64,000 bases of DNA from Protea cynaroides (taxonomy: Eukaryota > Streptophyta > Magnoliopsida > Proteales > Proteaceae). Below are positions 36,086-46,096 of this stretch, piece after piece (position 1 is the first letter of the stretch; each line of letters opens with the position of its first letter). The translations under genes and the position numbers were made by a program. The DNA lies in NCBI GenBank assembly GCA_028583415.1, contig CM053274.1, forward strand, positions 90,093,549-90,157,548, given 5' to 3'. The notes under the pieces are model-generated. The model saw only the letters and a list, made by a program, of their open reading frames with translations, made no database searches and was not told the origin of the DNA.

Positions 36086-36964
36086 TCATGATGCACATTG
36101 ACACACGGCCATGATGGATGAGTACAATGCTCTACTTCAAAATGGAACATGGACCTTGGTCTCTAAGCCTACTCATGGACATGTTGTTAGATGTAAGTGG
36201 GTGTTCTGCATCAAATGGAAACCAGATGGGATGGTTGATAGGTACAAAACTCGCTCAGTCGTAGAGGGTTTAATCAAGCTAAAGGAATTGACTATGGTGA
36301 AATGTTCAGTCCCATTGTTAAGCCACCAACGATATGAACTGTTCTCGCTCTTGCTCTTTCATATGGATGGAAGATGTGCCAACTCAAAGTGTATAATAAT
36401 TTGTTACAAGAACTAAGCAAGAAGAGGTATACATTTCACAACCCGCTGGGTTTATTGATCCCAATAGACCACATCATGTGTCTCATATGAATCATGCTCT
36501 TTATGATCTCAATAAAGTGCCTCGCGCATGGTTCTCTAGACTAAGCAATCGCTTAGACTAAGAAATCGGATTTATAGGTGCAAAGTCAGACCCCTCATCG
36601 TTTACTTGGTTTTTGCAATGGTCATCTCACTCTTCTCCTAGTTTACGTGGATGATATCATAACAGGAAGTGACCCAACAGTTGTGAGTCACTTGATTGCA
36701 CAATTCAATGCGAATTTCAAGCTGCGGGATCTTGGCCCTTTGCATTATTTCCTAGGGATTCAATCCACTCTCACACCCTTTGGCCTCTTCCTCTCCCAGC
36801 ATAAATATGTTTATGACTTACTCCAACACACCAAAATGGACGGTGCCAAGGAGGCTTCCACACAAGCTACCATTGGAATCAAGCTTACAGCACAAGGTGG
36901 CAGACCATTTCATGATGCCACTCTTTACCAGAGCACCATCGGTCCCTACAGTATGTTACTCTAA
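36086..36964 (+). pseudogene. copia reverse transcriptase
   Basis: MMDEYNALLQNGTWTLVSKP and CKWVFCIKWKPDGMVDRYK begin the domain. YVDDIITGSD at about 36,640 is the catalytic YVDD box, and LRDLGPLHYFLGIQ follows. At least three frame changes and stops separate the blocks (about 36,270, 36,415 and 36,560), so it cannot be functional. Confidence 0.85.
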
Positions 36965-37560
36965 CACAACCAGAAATATCCTTCATGGTTAACAAAGTTT
37001 GTCAATTTATGCACTCCCCTATAGAGGACCATTGGATTGAAACGGATACTTCGGTATCTTAAACATACATGTACTTTGGTATGCACCTGCAATGACCCAC
37101 TCACTTAACATTGCGGACTGAGCAGGCTATCCAAATGACAGACGGTCTACAAATGGCTACTGCGTGTTTTTAGGCCACAATTTGATCTCCTAGAGTTTCA
37201 AGAAGCAAACAACTATTGCCCGCTCTAGTACTGAGTCTAAATATAGTGAGTTGGCACTTGCTACTGCCGAGATTACTTGGCTCCAACAATTTCTAGGTGA
37301 GCTTCGCAGAGATTACTTGGCTCCAACAATTTCTAGGTGAGCTTCATATCCCTCAGTCTTTTCTTCCAATACTGTGTGTGATAGCTTGTGAGCTATTTAC
37401 ATCACAGTCAACCCAAAGTTTGACGCATGCACAAAACATGTAGCACTGGATTTTGTTAGGGAAAAGGTGGAGTTGGAGGTCCGGTTATTATTCACTAACT
37501 AAGCCCATGTTGACTTAACGCTTCTCCTATCTACGAACCAAGCTCCCCGTGCTCACCACC
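36965..37560 (+). pseudogene. copia RNase H
   Basis: KQTTIARSSTESKYSELALA and TAEITWLQQFLGEL are the conserved end of copia RNase H. A 40-bp tandem duplication (37269-37308 repeated at 37309-37345) shifts the frame within the TAEITWLQQFLGEL segment. KVHTKLPVLTTPILL-like decayed sequence runs to the 3' LTR. Confidence 0.75.
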
Positions 37561-37578
37561 CCAATTCTTTTACGGGGA

Positions 37579-37860
37579 TGATAAGGATGAAGGGTAGCAC
37601 AATTCCAGCGGATAACTAGTAAGGATAAAGGCCAGCACAATTCCAGCAGATAACAATGTACACAAAAATAGGATGAAGATCGAGTTTTGATATTTGACAT
37701 TTAAACATTGGAACGTACTGTTTTGAATCCCTTCTTTCACTCCAAGATATAATCCATGTAACAATTGTAATGTATCAATTCTTTTATAAAAAGATATTCA
37801 AACCTCTCCACAAAGCAGTGAAAGAGATTCAAAATTATTCAGGAATCTTATGGTCTTTCA
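37579..37860 (+). repeat. copia 3' LTR
   Basis: It starts TGATAAGGATGAAGG after a short purine tract (ACGGGGA, a weak polypurine tract) and ends GGTCTTTCA. It is about 44 bp longer than the 5' copy because AAGGATxAAGGxxAGCACAA followed by TTCCAGC is tandemly duplicated near its start. Confidence 0.88.
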
Positions 37861-38248
37861 GCGGGTGATGTAGAGGTAGCGGCAATGGACGAAAGAGATT
37901 CATTGCATCTGACCCATCGGTCAATAAATGTTAGTATATAAAATTTCATTATATCCCACTGGTTTATACAATGTTTTCCCATAATTTATATTAAATTAAG
38001 CAGCAGGGATTCAACAAGCTCGTACTAGGAATCTATTCCATCACGCTGTAATAATTGTATGATGTATAATTTTTTGGGATCCAAATTTTATAGACAAGTT
38101 GATATATTATTAATTTATGATCAAACTTAAGAGCAATATAATATTTTCATTTTTTTTTGTAAGAATATTCCCCTTAATTTGTTGTTATAGAGACTCTAAA
38201 AATAGTTTAAAGAGTCCACAAAACAATTTCATCATGGACTCAATAATA
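37861..38248. other. spacer between copia and gypsy elements
   Basis: No gene. It holds the left copy of a 143-bp direct repeat (37986-38128) whose partner lies at 55444-55586, beyond the gypsy insertion. Confidence 0.6.
37986..38128 (+). repeat. 143-bp direct repeat, copy 1
   Basis: It starts TTATATTAAATTA and ends ATTTATGATCAAACTT. The same length and order occur at 55444-55586 with roughly 15 mismatches by eye. Without the 16.4-kb gypsy insertion the two copies would be about 1 kb apart. Confidence 0.85.
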
Positions 38249-38253
38249 ACTAT

Positions 38254-38685
38254 TGTTTCGGCCCTGATCCATTTCGGAGGCTCACCACGCTGACTAGACC
38301 AGCAAGACAAGCAAAGACAAAGGGGGAGGCGGGCCGGTGGCCCCGGGTTCATTCCGATCCCAAAGTTAGGGCTCTGTGAACAGTTGGTGGGCTCGGTATA
38401 GAGCCCACAAAAATATTTAGGTGGGGTAAGTGAGAGATTCTCCATCCTAGGTGTCAGAGCGAGAATCCCAATGATGAGTATTAAATGTTCTTGTACCTGA
38501 ATTCTCGGAATTTGACCTATTTATAGTGAATAGTGCATCTTCCTTAAATGCCACTTTTGCCCTTCGCTCCTGTGTTTGGATTCATGAAGATGCTTTCTTA
38601 TGTCCAATCGGGAGCGTCCATGTGGCATGTTGATTGAATCCTACGTGTCGCGATTTTATTGGTGACGTGGAAGATTTCCCCAACA
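38254..38685 (-). repeat. gypsy 3' LTR
   Basis: Plus-strand ends TGTTTCGG and CCCCAACA. It carries the minus-strand TATA box CTATAAATAG at 38517-38526, as does the other LTR. Confidence 0.93.
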
Positions 38686-38920
38686 CTTGCCTCGTTGCCC
38701 TGCTGAATCTGTAGGGTTTGGCTAAGCAAAGAAAAAGATTGAAAATTTCCCCCAATAACTTGCCTCGTTGCTCTGTTGAATCCGCAAGGTTCGACTGTGC
38801 ATAGGTTCCCTTCTTCCGATATGGGTAAGCGACTTTTATGTCATTCTCTACGTGGGAGACCGGGGTCGATATTGAAAATGGGGGTGTGCGAGATGCGTTG
38901 ATGCGAAGTTGGAGATGAGG
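38686..38920. repeat. imperfect 75-bp duplication next to the 3' LTR
   Basis: CTTGCCTCGTTGCCCTGCTGAATCTG at the LTR edge recurs about 72 bp later as CTTGCCTCGTTGCTCTGTTGAATCCG. It lies where the polypurine tract should be, and a clear tract is not visible. Confidence 0.6.
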
Positions 38921-40005
38921 GTACCAATGTGGGCGTTGCGGCTACCACACATTGGTCAATTTTCTAAAATTTTACTGATATGATCATGGGATCGGCACGT
39001 GTCCGATGTGTCAAGAGCAGGTTCGTGGTGAAAATACTGATGTGGGCACCGCGGCCAACACACATCGGTTAATTTCCACAATTCTACCGAGGTGGTCACG
39101 GGACTGTCACGTGACCTCTCTGCCATTGTTGATTTGATGTGAATGGACTGATGTGACTGGACCGACTTGGGTGTCGCGACCAATACACATCGATCGAACA
39201 AGGAAGTTCCTCCGATGTGGTCACGGGAATATCACGTGACCCATACAACGGGGGTGATCCGTGGTGACGAGACCGATGTGGGCGTTGCGGCCAGTACACA
39301 TGGTCTATTGTTGAAGAAATTCACCGATGTGGTCACGGGATTGGCACGTGACCTGTCCTCCTTTGAAAATCCAAAGTGGCGGATACAATGTGGGCACCGC
39401 GCCAATATACATCGGTCAATTTCCCGATGGCTCGCCGATGTGGTCACAAGATTGACACGTGACCTATTATTTGTAGAATGCCGATGTAGTGGGACCGATG
39501 TGGGCACCGCGGCCAATATACATCGGTCAATTTCTCGATGGCTCGCCGATGTGGTCACGGGATTAGCACGTGACCTATTCTTCTGTGGAATGCCGATGTA
39601 GTGGGACCGAGGTGGGCACCGCGGATAATACCCATCGGTCAATTTTTGATGGCTCACCGATGTGGGCACGGGATTATCACGTGACCTATTCTTCTACGGA
39701 ATGCCGATGTAGTGGGACCGATGTGGGCACCGCGGCCAATACACATCGGTCAATTTCCCCGATGGCTCGCCGATGTGGTTACGGGATTATCACGTGACCT
39801 ATTCTTCTGTGGAATGCCGATGTAGTCGAACCGATGTGGGCACCGCGGCCAATACACATCAGTCAATTTCCCGATGGCTCGTCGATGTGGTTACGGGATT
39901 ATCACGTGACCTATTGTTATGCGGAATGCTGATGTAGTGGGACCGATGTAGGCACCGCGGCCAATACACATCGATCAATTTTTAAAGACTATTGGGGGCA
40001 TCGAT
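38921..40005. repeat. 112-bp tandem array, ten units, with CACGTG in nine
   Basis: The landmark TGGGCACCGCGG (or variant) falls at 38929, 39043, 39168, 39279, 39391, 39501, 39613, 39724, 39837 and 39949. Units on the left are more diverged, those on the right nearly identical. Each spacer contains a G-box, CACGTG, at 38996, 39108, 39233, 39345, 39456, 39567, 39678, 39791 and 39903. The array sits between the 3' LTR and the antisense gene promoter. Confidence 0.93.
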
Positions 40006-40180
40006 TTTGGATTCGGGTCCGGGTCTAGAAATGGGCCTGGAACATGGATACCGCAAAGCGGGACCCGACGAACGGACCAGGGAGACGTAGTCGGTAATAA
40101 ATGCAGCCGCTTCGTCGCTCCTATAGTGAGGTGCCACATGGAGTGTTGCGTTTTTCAGCAGGGTGTCTGTCAATATACTG

Positions 40181-40190
40181 TATATTTAAG
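40181..40190 (+). promoter_or_regulatory. candidate TATA box of the antisense gene
   Basis: TATATTTAAG lies about 205 bp upstream of the first ATG (40388) and about 275 bp downstream of the last G-box of the array. It is on the plus strand, opposite to gag-pol. Assigned by position and motif. Confidence 0.45.
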
Positions 40191-40387
40191 GGAGTGGTAG
40201 GTTATGGAGGACCCTTATTCTGGAGAACGATTACTCAGGTCATGAACAGAAGGCTCGACTCTTTGACATCGGCTTGCGTCTGCATTTTGACATCGGCGCT
40301 ATGACATCGGCTCGGCTCAAGAATTTTTCAGCTAGTTTCAGTAAGTTTGCTTTCCTTAAACTGGTTGTCAGTCTATTTTCTTAGCCA

Positions 40388-42651
40388 ATGGGTGGTAGTG
40401 GGAGAGAGACCGATATGGAGGTAGATATCGAAACCGTGGGATCGTCGTCGCCAAGTAGTAGTAGTTCCACTTCGTCGAACAACGGGTCCACTGCTAGCAC
40501 GTCATCGGAAGGAGCTTCTACAGGTCGGGTATCCGAGGGCGGTGCCGAGACAGAGTTAAGGACAGAGGACTCTGTCGAACGAAACTGAAGCCCGTCTCGA
40601 GCAATCAACAGGGCGGGAACTTCATTTGGCCTGTCCCAGCATGAATTAGCGGCAGGGGTCTCGACCCATGAATTAGGTGCCGAGGTGATTATGGAGGCCC
40701 AGGAGGAGGCTGATGCCCCTCCAGAATTTGATGCAAGGGAGGAAGTTTGCCTGCTGACCAAGGCCGAATTTGCCAGCCTTCGGAAGCGATATCAAATACC
40801 CACCGATGTGGAGATTTGGATGCCCGATCAGGGGGATAGGGCTTGCTGGAATCAACGGTCGGAGCTTTGTGTTAACTTGGAGATGTTCAAGGCCGGTTTT
40901 CGTGTGCCGGTACCGTGACTATTGGCCGATATTCTGGAATATTATAAAGTTGCCCTGATCCAGTTGATGCCGAACTCGTGGAAGAATATGATAGCTTTCA
41001 TAGTATACTTCAGGAATCTGAGGGCGAGGCCGATGCTGAACATATTTCGGGCCATGTTTACGTTCAACGACTATTGTAAGTCGGGGTGGTATTACTTCGC
41101 GAAGCGATCGAACTTCGGTGACATTCTGGCAGACAAACCCACATCGATCAAACTTTGGAAGAATAAATTCTTTTACATCCGGGGCGAGAATGTGGTGCTG
41201 GAGAATGTATGCGTAAAACTGGATGCGAAAACACTAAATACCGACGTGCCCTTGCAGCCCTTCGAGTCCGAGCTGCTACGGTGTGCTTGTCAGTCGGAGG
41301 GAACTCCCCTCCGGGTCGTCGACCTGAGAAACCCCTTATTTTTATATGAGAACAAGCTGCGTGAGTATTTTTCTTGATGTAGTACATGCTGATATCGACT
41401 TACTAACCCCTGACTGATTTTGTTTGTGTATGCTGCAGTGATTTTGTCGAATGAGTATTTAATGGAGCTGCGGAGGAAAAAAGCCGCAAAAGAATGGAGG
41501 CCGAGGAGAAGAGGTCAAGGGCCGACCAAGACATGCGGACAGCGCCCGAAAGACATAGTAGCGAGGGGGAGGTGGCCCGGAAGACGTTGAAGAAATCACG
41601 TTAGACATCCCCTGACTCTGTTTTAGCCGATGCAGCTCGTATCTATGCCATGCCCCAGACGCCTCGGTATCGTATTCTTGATTTTTCAGGGAAGGGGGCC
41701 GGCATCACTCCTGAGGCGGTCCTTGCACTAGTGAAAACAACTGGGACAGGGGGGAAAGGCATGCCACTCCTCAACGTTCTCAACAGCAGTTCGCGTCCCC
41801 ATCCACCAGACCGAGGGAGTATCTGGGACAAGGTGGGGACATGAGCGAATTCCGTCGCATCCCCCTCATCGGCCCCCTACCTAGGAGAAAGATGGGTGAC
41901 GAACAGGTCTTCCGGCATGACTGGGCCTTGATCGATGATGATATGGCCATGGGCGATATTCGTGTTGCCCAAGAATTGATGAAGGGGGTCATCTTGCCTC
42001 GAGACTTGGAGTTGGTGCAGGATCTACCAACCCCATCCCTGATATCGGGAGCCGATACACTTGCCGCGTCGGTAAGCTGATGGTCTTGCCCCAATGCCAG
42101 TCTTATGCGATCATGAATCACTATCCATTGCTTTGTTTTAATTCTTCTTTTTCTGTTTGGTGTTGCAGCTTGGGGTGTATATGGAGACTTTGAAGCAACG
42201 CGTTGAGAAGACGACGAAGGACTTGAGCGAGATGGATTGCAAGCTGCATTTAGCCGAAGAGCAAAGGGAAGAAGCCTGGACTCAGCTTCGCTCCAAAGAG
42301 TGCAAATTCACCTCAGTTACTACTAAGAACAACCAATTGCGAGCCGAGGTGGAAGCACTGCAGGCGGAGAGGGCCGATCAACGGGAGGCGGAGAGGCTGA
42401 GCAAAGAACGTATGGCCAAGTTGAAGTCCCTCTGCGAAGCGTCTAAAAATCGAACGATGAAGTTCAAAGAGGCATTCCTGAAAGCTCGATCCATTGCTGT
42501 CGGGGCCGTCTGATTATATCAAAAATTGGATGCCTTCAAGGAGTTGGTGGGAAAATGCTCTCTACACAGCTTCACTCAGGGTGCCTAGGCGTTGAAGGAC
42601 TATGTGGATGAAAGGGTGCCAAGAGTGGACTATGCCGATGCGAATGCTTGA
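40388..42651 (+). pseudogene. spliced antisense gene of the Tat element ('putative gypsy type transposon' family)
   Basis: It runs opposite to gag-pol near the element's 3' end. The first ATG at 40388 starts a Ser-rich segment; after a stop it continues at 40685 with LLTKAEFASLRKRYQIPTDV. From 40922, ADILEYYKVALIQLMPNSWK and CKSGWYYFAKR are typical of the plant family known as 'putative gypsy type transposon' (PF04195 by recollection). Two introns with GT/AG borders are visible: 41361-41438 and about 42072-42168. The first restores the frame across the CTG codon into ILSNEYLMELRRKKAAKE. The last exon (from 42169) is a coiled coil of about 115 residues rich in Glu/Lys/Arg. Stops at 40586-40588, 40916-40918 and 42511-42513 show decay. 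Its function is unknown; in Grande-like elements such antisense ORFs are recurrent. Confidence 0.7.
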
Positions 42652-43149
42652 GGCCTGTCAATGTTTCGACGGAGATAGCAGAAGAAGATGACGCAGAGAT
42701 TTTGGGGCAGCTCGCGGAGGTATTTGAGGGAGAGGATCCCCCCCTTCCCCTGACGAGCCTCCTTCTACACCTCGGGTCGGCAGTACCTCACCCATAGGTC
42801 TTCCCCGCACGCCAGGTGGTTCTCCTTTGCGTAACGCTAGTGAAGCAGGCAATGGCGAGGTGGTTCATCAAGGAGAGAGTAGCTAGGGATCTGTCCATGT
42901 AACTACCATTTTTTTTAAACAGTAATGACGGGCCGCCTCGGTGTCACTGTTGTAAGGGGAGCCCCTATTTATGAATATGGAGTTGTTGCCTTGTTAGCTT
43001 TTGAGCATACATGGATGTAGTGATCTTTTACCGACTTCAAATTGTTCTGTCTTTGCTTCCTCGAAACTGAATTGTGTATGCCTTAAAAATGGCTTATGCC
43101 TGCCACTAGCTAATGTGGGGCAATCATAATTAAGAGCTGCCTCGGTCAA
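42652..43149. other. gypsy non-coding region between antisense gene and array
   Basis: GC-rich tail of the antisense gene (42,660-42,880), then AT-richer sequence. No confident coding sequence on either strand. Confidence 0.5.
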
Positions 43150-43640
43150 TCCTCCTTGGCCAAATCTGTCCGTAAAATTAATGAACCTTTTTCGCCGTAT
43201 GGGTCTCAATTTAGGTCGGAGCTCCTTCTACCCTCCTCGGCCAAATCTTTCCATAAATTAATGAACTCTTTTGGCCGTATGGGTCACAATTTAGGTTGGA
43301 GCTCCTTGTACCCTCCTCGGCCAAATCTGTCCAGAAATTCGATGGACTCTTTTGGCCGTATGGGTCTCACTATAGATTGGAGCTCCTTCTACCCTCCTCG
43401 GCCAAATCTATCCAGAAATTTGATGGACTATTTTGGCCGTATGGGTCTCACTGTAGATTGGACCTCTTTCTACCCTCCTCGGCTAAATCTGTCCAGAAAT
43501 TTCAATGGACTCTTTTGGTCGTATGGGTCTCACTGTAGATTGGAGCTCCTTCTACCCTCCTCAGCCAAATCTGTCTAGAAATTCAATGGACTCTTTTGGC
43601 CGTATGGGTCTCATTTTAGATTGGAGCTCCTGGTACCTCA
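43150..43640. repeat. 80-81-bp tandem array, six units
   Basis: CCCTCCTCGGCCAAATCTGTCC recurs (limited form CTCGGCCAAATCTGTCC) at about 43231, 43311, 43392, 43472 and 43553, with a degenerate unit from 43150. Each unit also has TTTTGGCCGTATGGGTCTCA. The array follows the integrase gene on the minus strand, and the last pol frame runs into its first unit. Confidence 0.92.
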
Positions 43641-44482
43641 TTGAGCAGCAGTAAGTTAAGGTTTGCCTCTCTACGGTTTGCCCTGTAGTTATGGCCCCAA
43701 AAGCAAGGTTTCCGACCTTGAATGACCTTGGACAAACCTTCTTGTTGTAATGTCGGGCAACTTGTTGGTGGTGAGTAGCTATCAGGATTTGGGCTTGATC
43801 TCTGGTTTCCTCTAGGAGGTCCAAATTTGTGCGCAACCCTTCTTCATTGGAAGTAGGGTCATAGTTTGTGATCCTATGTGAGGGGATCCTTACCTCCAAT
43901 GGGACAACTGCTTCGGTGTCGAAGGCCAACATGAATGGGGATTCTCCTGCCACTGTTTTGGGGGTTGTTCGATCTGCCACAAAATGTGCGGCAGCTCGTC
44001 CAACCATTGGCCTTTGGCGCCCTCCAGTCGAGATTTGATTCCTTTGAGCAAAATCTTGTTGATGGACTCTGTTTGTCCACTGGTCTGGGGGTGTTTCACT
44101 ACGCCACGTCGATGGTCAATGTGGTGTTCTTCGCAGAAGGTGAAGAAGGACTTGTTATCAAATTGTTTGCCATTATCAGTGATGAGTACCCGCGGAACAC
44201 CATAGCGATAGACAACAGACTGCTTGAAAAATTCACGGATTGTGCTCTCCGGTATGCTGGATACCGCCTCTACCTCGGCCCATTTAGTAAAATAGTCCAC
44301 TGCGACTATAACGAATTTCCTCTGATGGCGGCAGGGGGAAATGAACCTATAATGTCCATTCCCCAAGTGGCAAAGGGAATTGGGGCTGCTTCAATGGACC
44401 TCAGGGGGGCGGCTGGGAGGTGGGGAACGAGGGCATACATCTGGCACTTCCCACATCTTCTGACGTAATCAATGCATTCCCT
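43561..44482 (-). pseudogene. gypsy integrase
   Basis: The minus-strand frame 43890-44366 carries the integrase core. VAVDYFTKWAEVEAV has the first catalytic Asp. VPRVLITDNGKQFDN has the second. HPQTSGQTESINK has the catalytic Glu. The C-terminal part continues in another frame (43561-44007; FMLAFDTEAVVPLEV, then NLDLLEETRDQA). The zinc-binding N-terminus is separated by a TAG right after YYWPKM and a frameshift near 44,360. It is broken in at least three places. Confidence 0.88.
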
Positions 44483-46096
44483 CTACATCTTCGGCCAGTA
44501 ATAGCCCTGTCGCAGTATTTTATGAGCGAGGACTCTCCCCCCTTGATGCGCTCCACAAGTACCTTCATGTAGTTCTCGGATTGCCACAGCTGCTTCTGAC
44601 GGGTGCAAACACCATAGCAGGGGGAACGTAAAGGCTTTTTTGTAGAGAGTGTCCGCCTCCACCACGTAATGGGTGGCCTTCGATTGTATCCACCTAGCCT
44701 CCTTTCTGTCCTCCAGTAGGATGCCCTCTCGAAGAAATGAATAGATTAGATCAATCCACGATGGTTCTGATGCTGCTGGTAGTATCATTCTGGAGCTGGG
44801 GTCCACGGTCGGGTGTGATAAGGTTTCGGTATACAACAAATGATCAAGATCTGATAGATCCGAGGTGGCCAGCTTGGAGAGGGCATCTGCCTGCAAGTTC
44901 TGATCCCGAAGTATGTGGCATAGGGTGAAACTGTCAAAAATCGAGACCGCCTCATGCACCTTTCGTAAGTATGCGGCCATGCTAACTTTCTTCGCCTCGT
45001 ACTCCCCATTCACCTGGCGCACCACCAATTGAGAATCGCTGGATGCCTCGATCCCCCTCGCCATTACCACCTTTGCCAGGCGCAGTCCGGTGAGCAAGGC
45101 TTCGTATTCTGCTGCATTATTGGATGCCTGAAACTTGAACCGTAGGGCACATCGAATATGAAAGTCCTCGGGAATAGTGAGTATGAAACCAGCACCACAC
45201 TGAGTCTTGTTCGAGGCTCCATCGACAAATAAGGTCCAAGGTCGCAAAGTGCTTTCTTTGCTTTGGCTGGCCGCTGCCTCCTCTGCTTCTCCGGGAGGAG
45301 ATGACTCAATAAGAAAATCGGCCAAGGTTTGAGCCTTAATGGCCATGCGAGGCTTGTAGCTGATGTCAAATTCTCTCAATTCGACAGCCCAATTGATCAC
45401 CTGGCCCGAGATGTCCGGCCTCGATAAAATTTTCTTCAGGGGCTGATCAATGAGGACGATAATGGAGTGCGCTTGAAAGTACGGCCGAAGCTTTCTTGCT
45501 GACATGACTAATGCGAGGGCAACCTTCTCGATGAACTTGTATCGAGTTTCAGTGTCCAGAAGAATCTTACTGACATAGTAAATCGGACGTTGCGTGCTAT
45601 CCACCTCCTTGATAAGCATGGCGCTGACCGCCTTCAAGGATACTGCCAAGTATAGCTCCAGTATGTCCCCTACCTCGGGCTTAACTAAGAGCGGAGGAGA
45701 TGCCAAGTAAGTCTTTAATGCCTCGAACGCCTTCTGGCATTCGTCAGTCCACTCGAAGGTCTTGTTGCCCTTCAAAGTCTGAAAAAAGGGGAGACACTTA
45801 TCTACCGAACGACACATGAACCGGCTGAGTGCGGCCACTCGACCGGTAAGATCTTGCACTTGCTTCACTCTCGTCGGCGTTGGCATATCGAGAATGGTTG
45901 TAATCTTCGAGGGGTTGGCCTCAATGCCGCGGTTGGAAACTATGAATCCAAGGAACTTGCCAGAAATGACTACGAATGCGCACTTGGCAGGGTTGAGGCG
46001 CATTTTGTGCTGTCGTAGCACTCCGAATGCTTCCTCCAGGTCTTTCACATGATCTTCCCCTACCAGGCTCTTCACGAGCATATCATCGACGTACAC
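44483..46096 (-). pseudogene. gypsy reverse transcriptase C-terminus, RNase H and second (archaeal-type) RNase H
   Basis: This is the longest intact frame in the window (537 aa). YVDDMLVKS at residues 2-10 is the catalytic YVDD box. Residues 36-140 hold the RT thumb and connection, and 145-265 the first RNase H (LYLAVS..AVSAML; YYVSK.LLDTETRY). Residues 285-412 form a second RNase H with D292 in LFVDGAS, NNAAEYEAL at 326-334, D354 in SDSQLVV and D404 in QADALSKLA. These are the acidic positions of the archaeal/plant-type enzyme. Residues 509-537 begin the integrase zinc finger (LHEGTCGAHQGG). A tandem pair of RNase H domains marks the Tat lineage. The frame is closed by TAG before the integrase. 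Confidence 0.9.

Larger units (their letters stand above)
26819..37860 (+). mobile_element. Ty1/copia retrotransposon, decayed, with two nested insertions
   Basis: The element spans 11.0 kb. Removing the 4230-bp insert (27325-31554) and the 2139-bp insert (32358-34496) leaves about 4.7 kb, the normal size for a plant copia. Both LTRs are present. The internal order gag, protease, integrase, reverse transcriptase, RNase H is the copia order. The primer site matches initiator tRNA-Met. Flanks GCAAG and GCGGG may be a decayed target-site duplication (three of five). All coding domains have stops or frameshifts, and the LTRs have diverged clearly, so this is the oldest LTR element here. Confidence 0.9.

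Noticed and set aside
39167..39797. 144-, 145- and 75-aa frames in the 112-bp array
   Set aside because: Repeat-derived frames on both strands with no domain; the unit is usually 111-113 bp, so no frame is kept.
38921..40005. 112-bp array as a CRISPR array
   Set aside because: Units are contiguous tandem repeats without unique spacers, in a plant retrotransposon; no cas genes exist in the window.
43935..44468. 177-aa plus-strand frame
   Set aside because: It is the antisense shadow of the gypsy integrase; the minus strand has the catalytic motifs.
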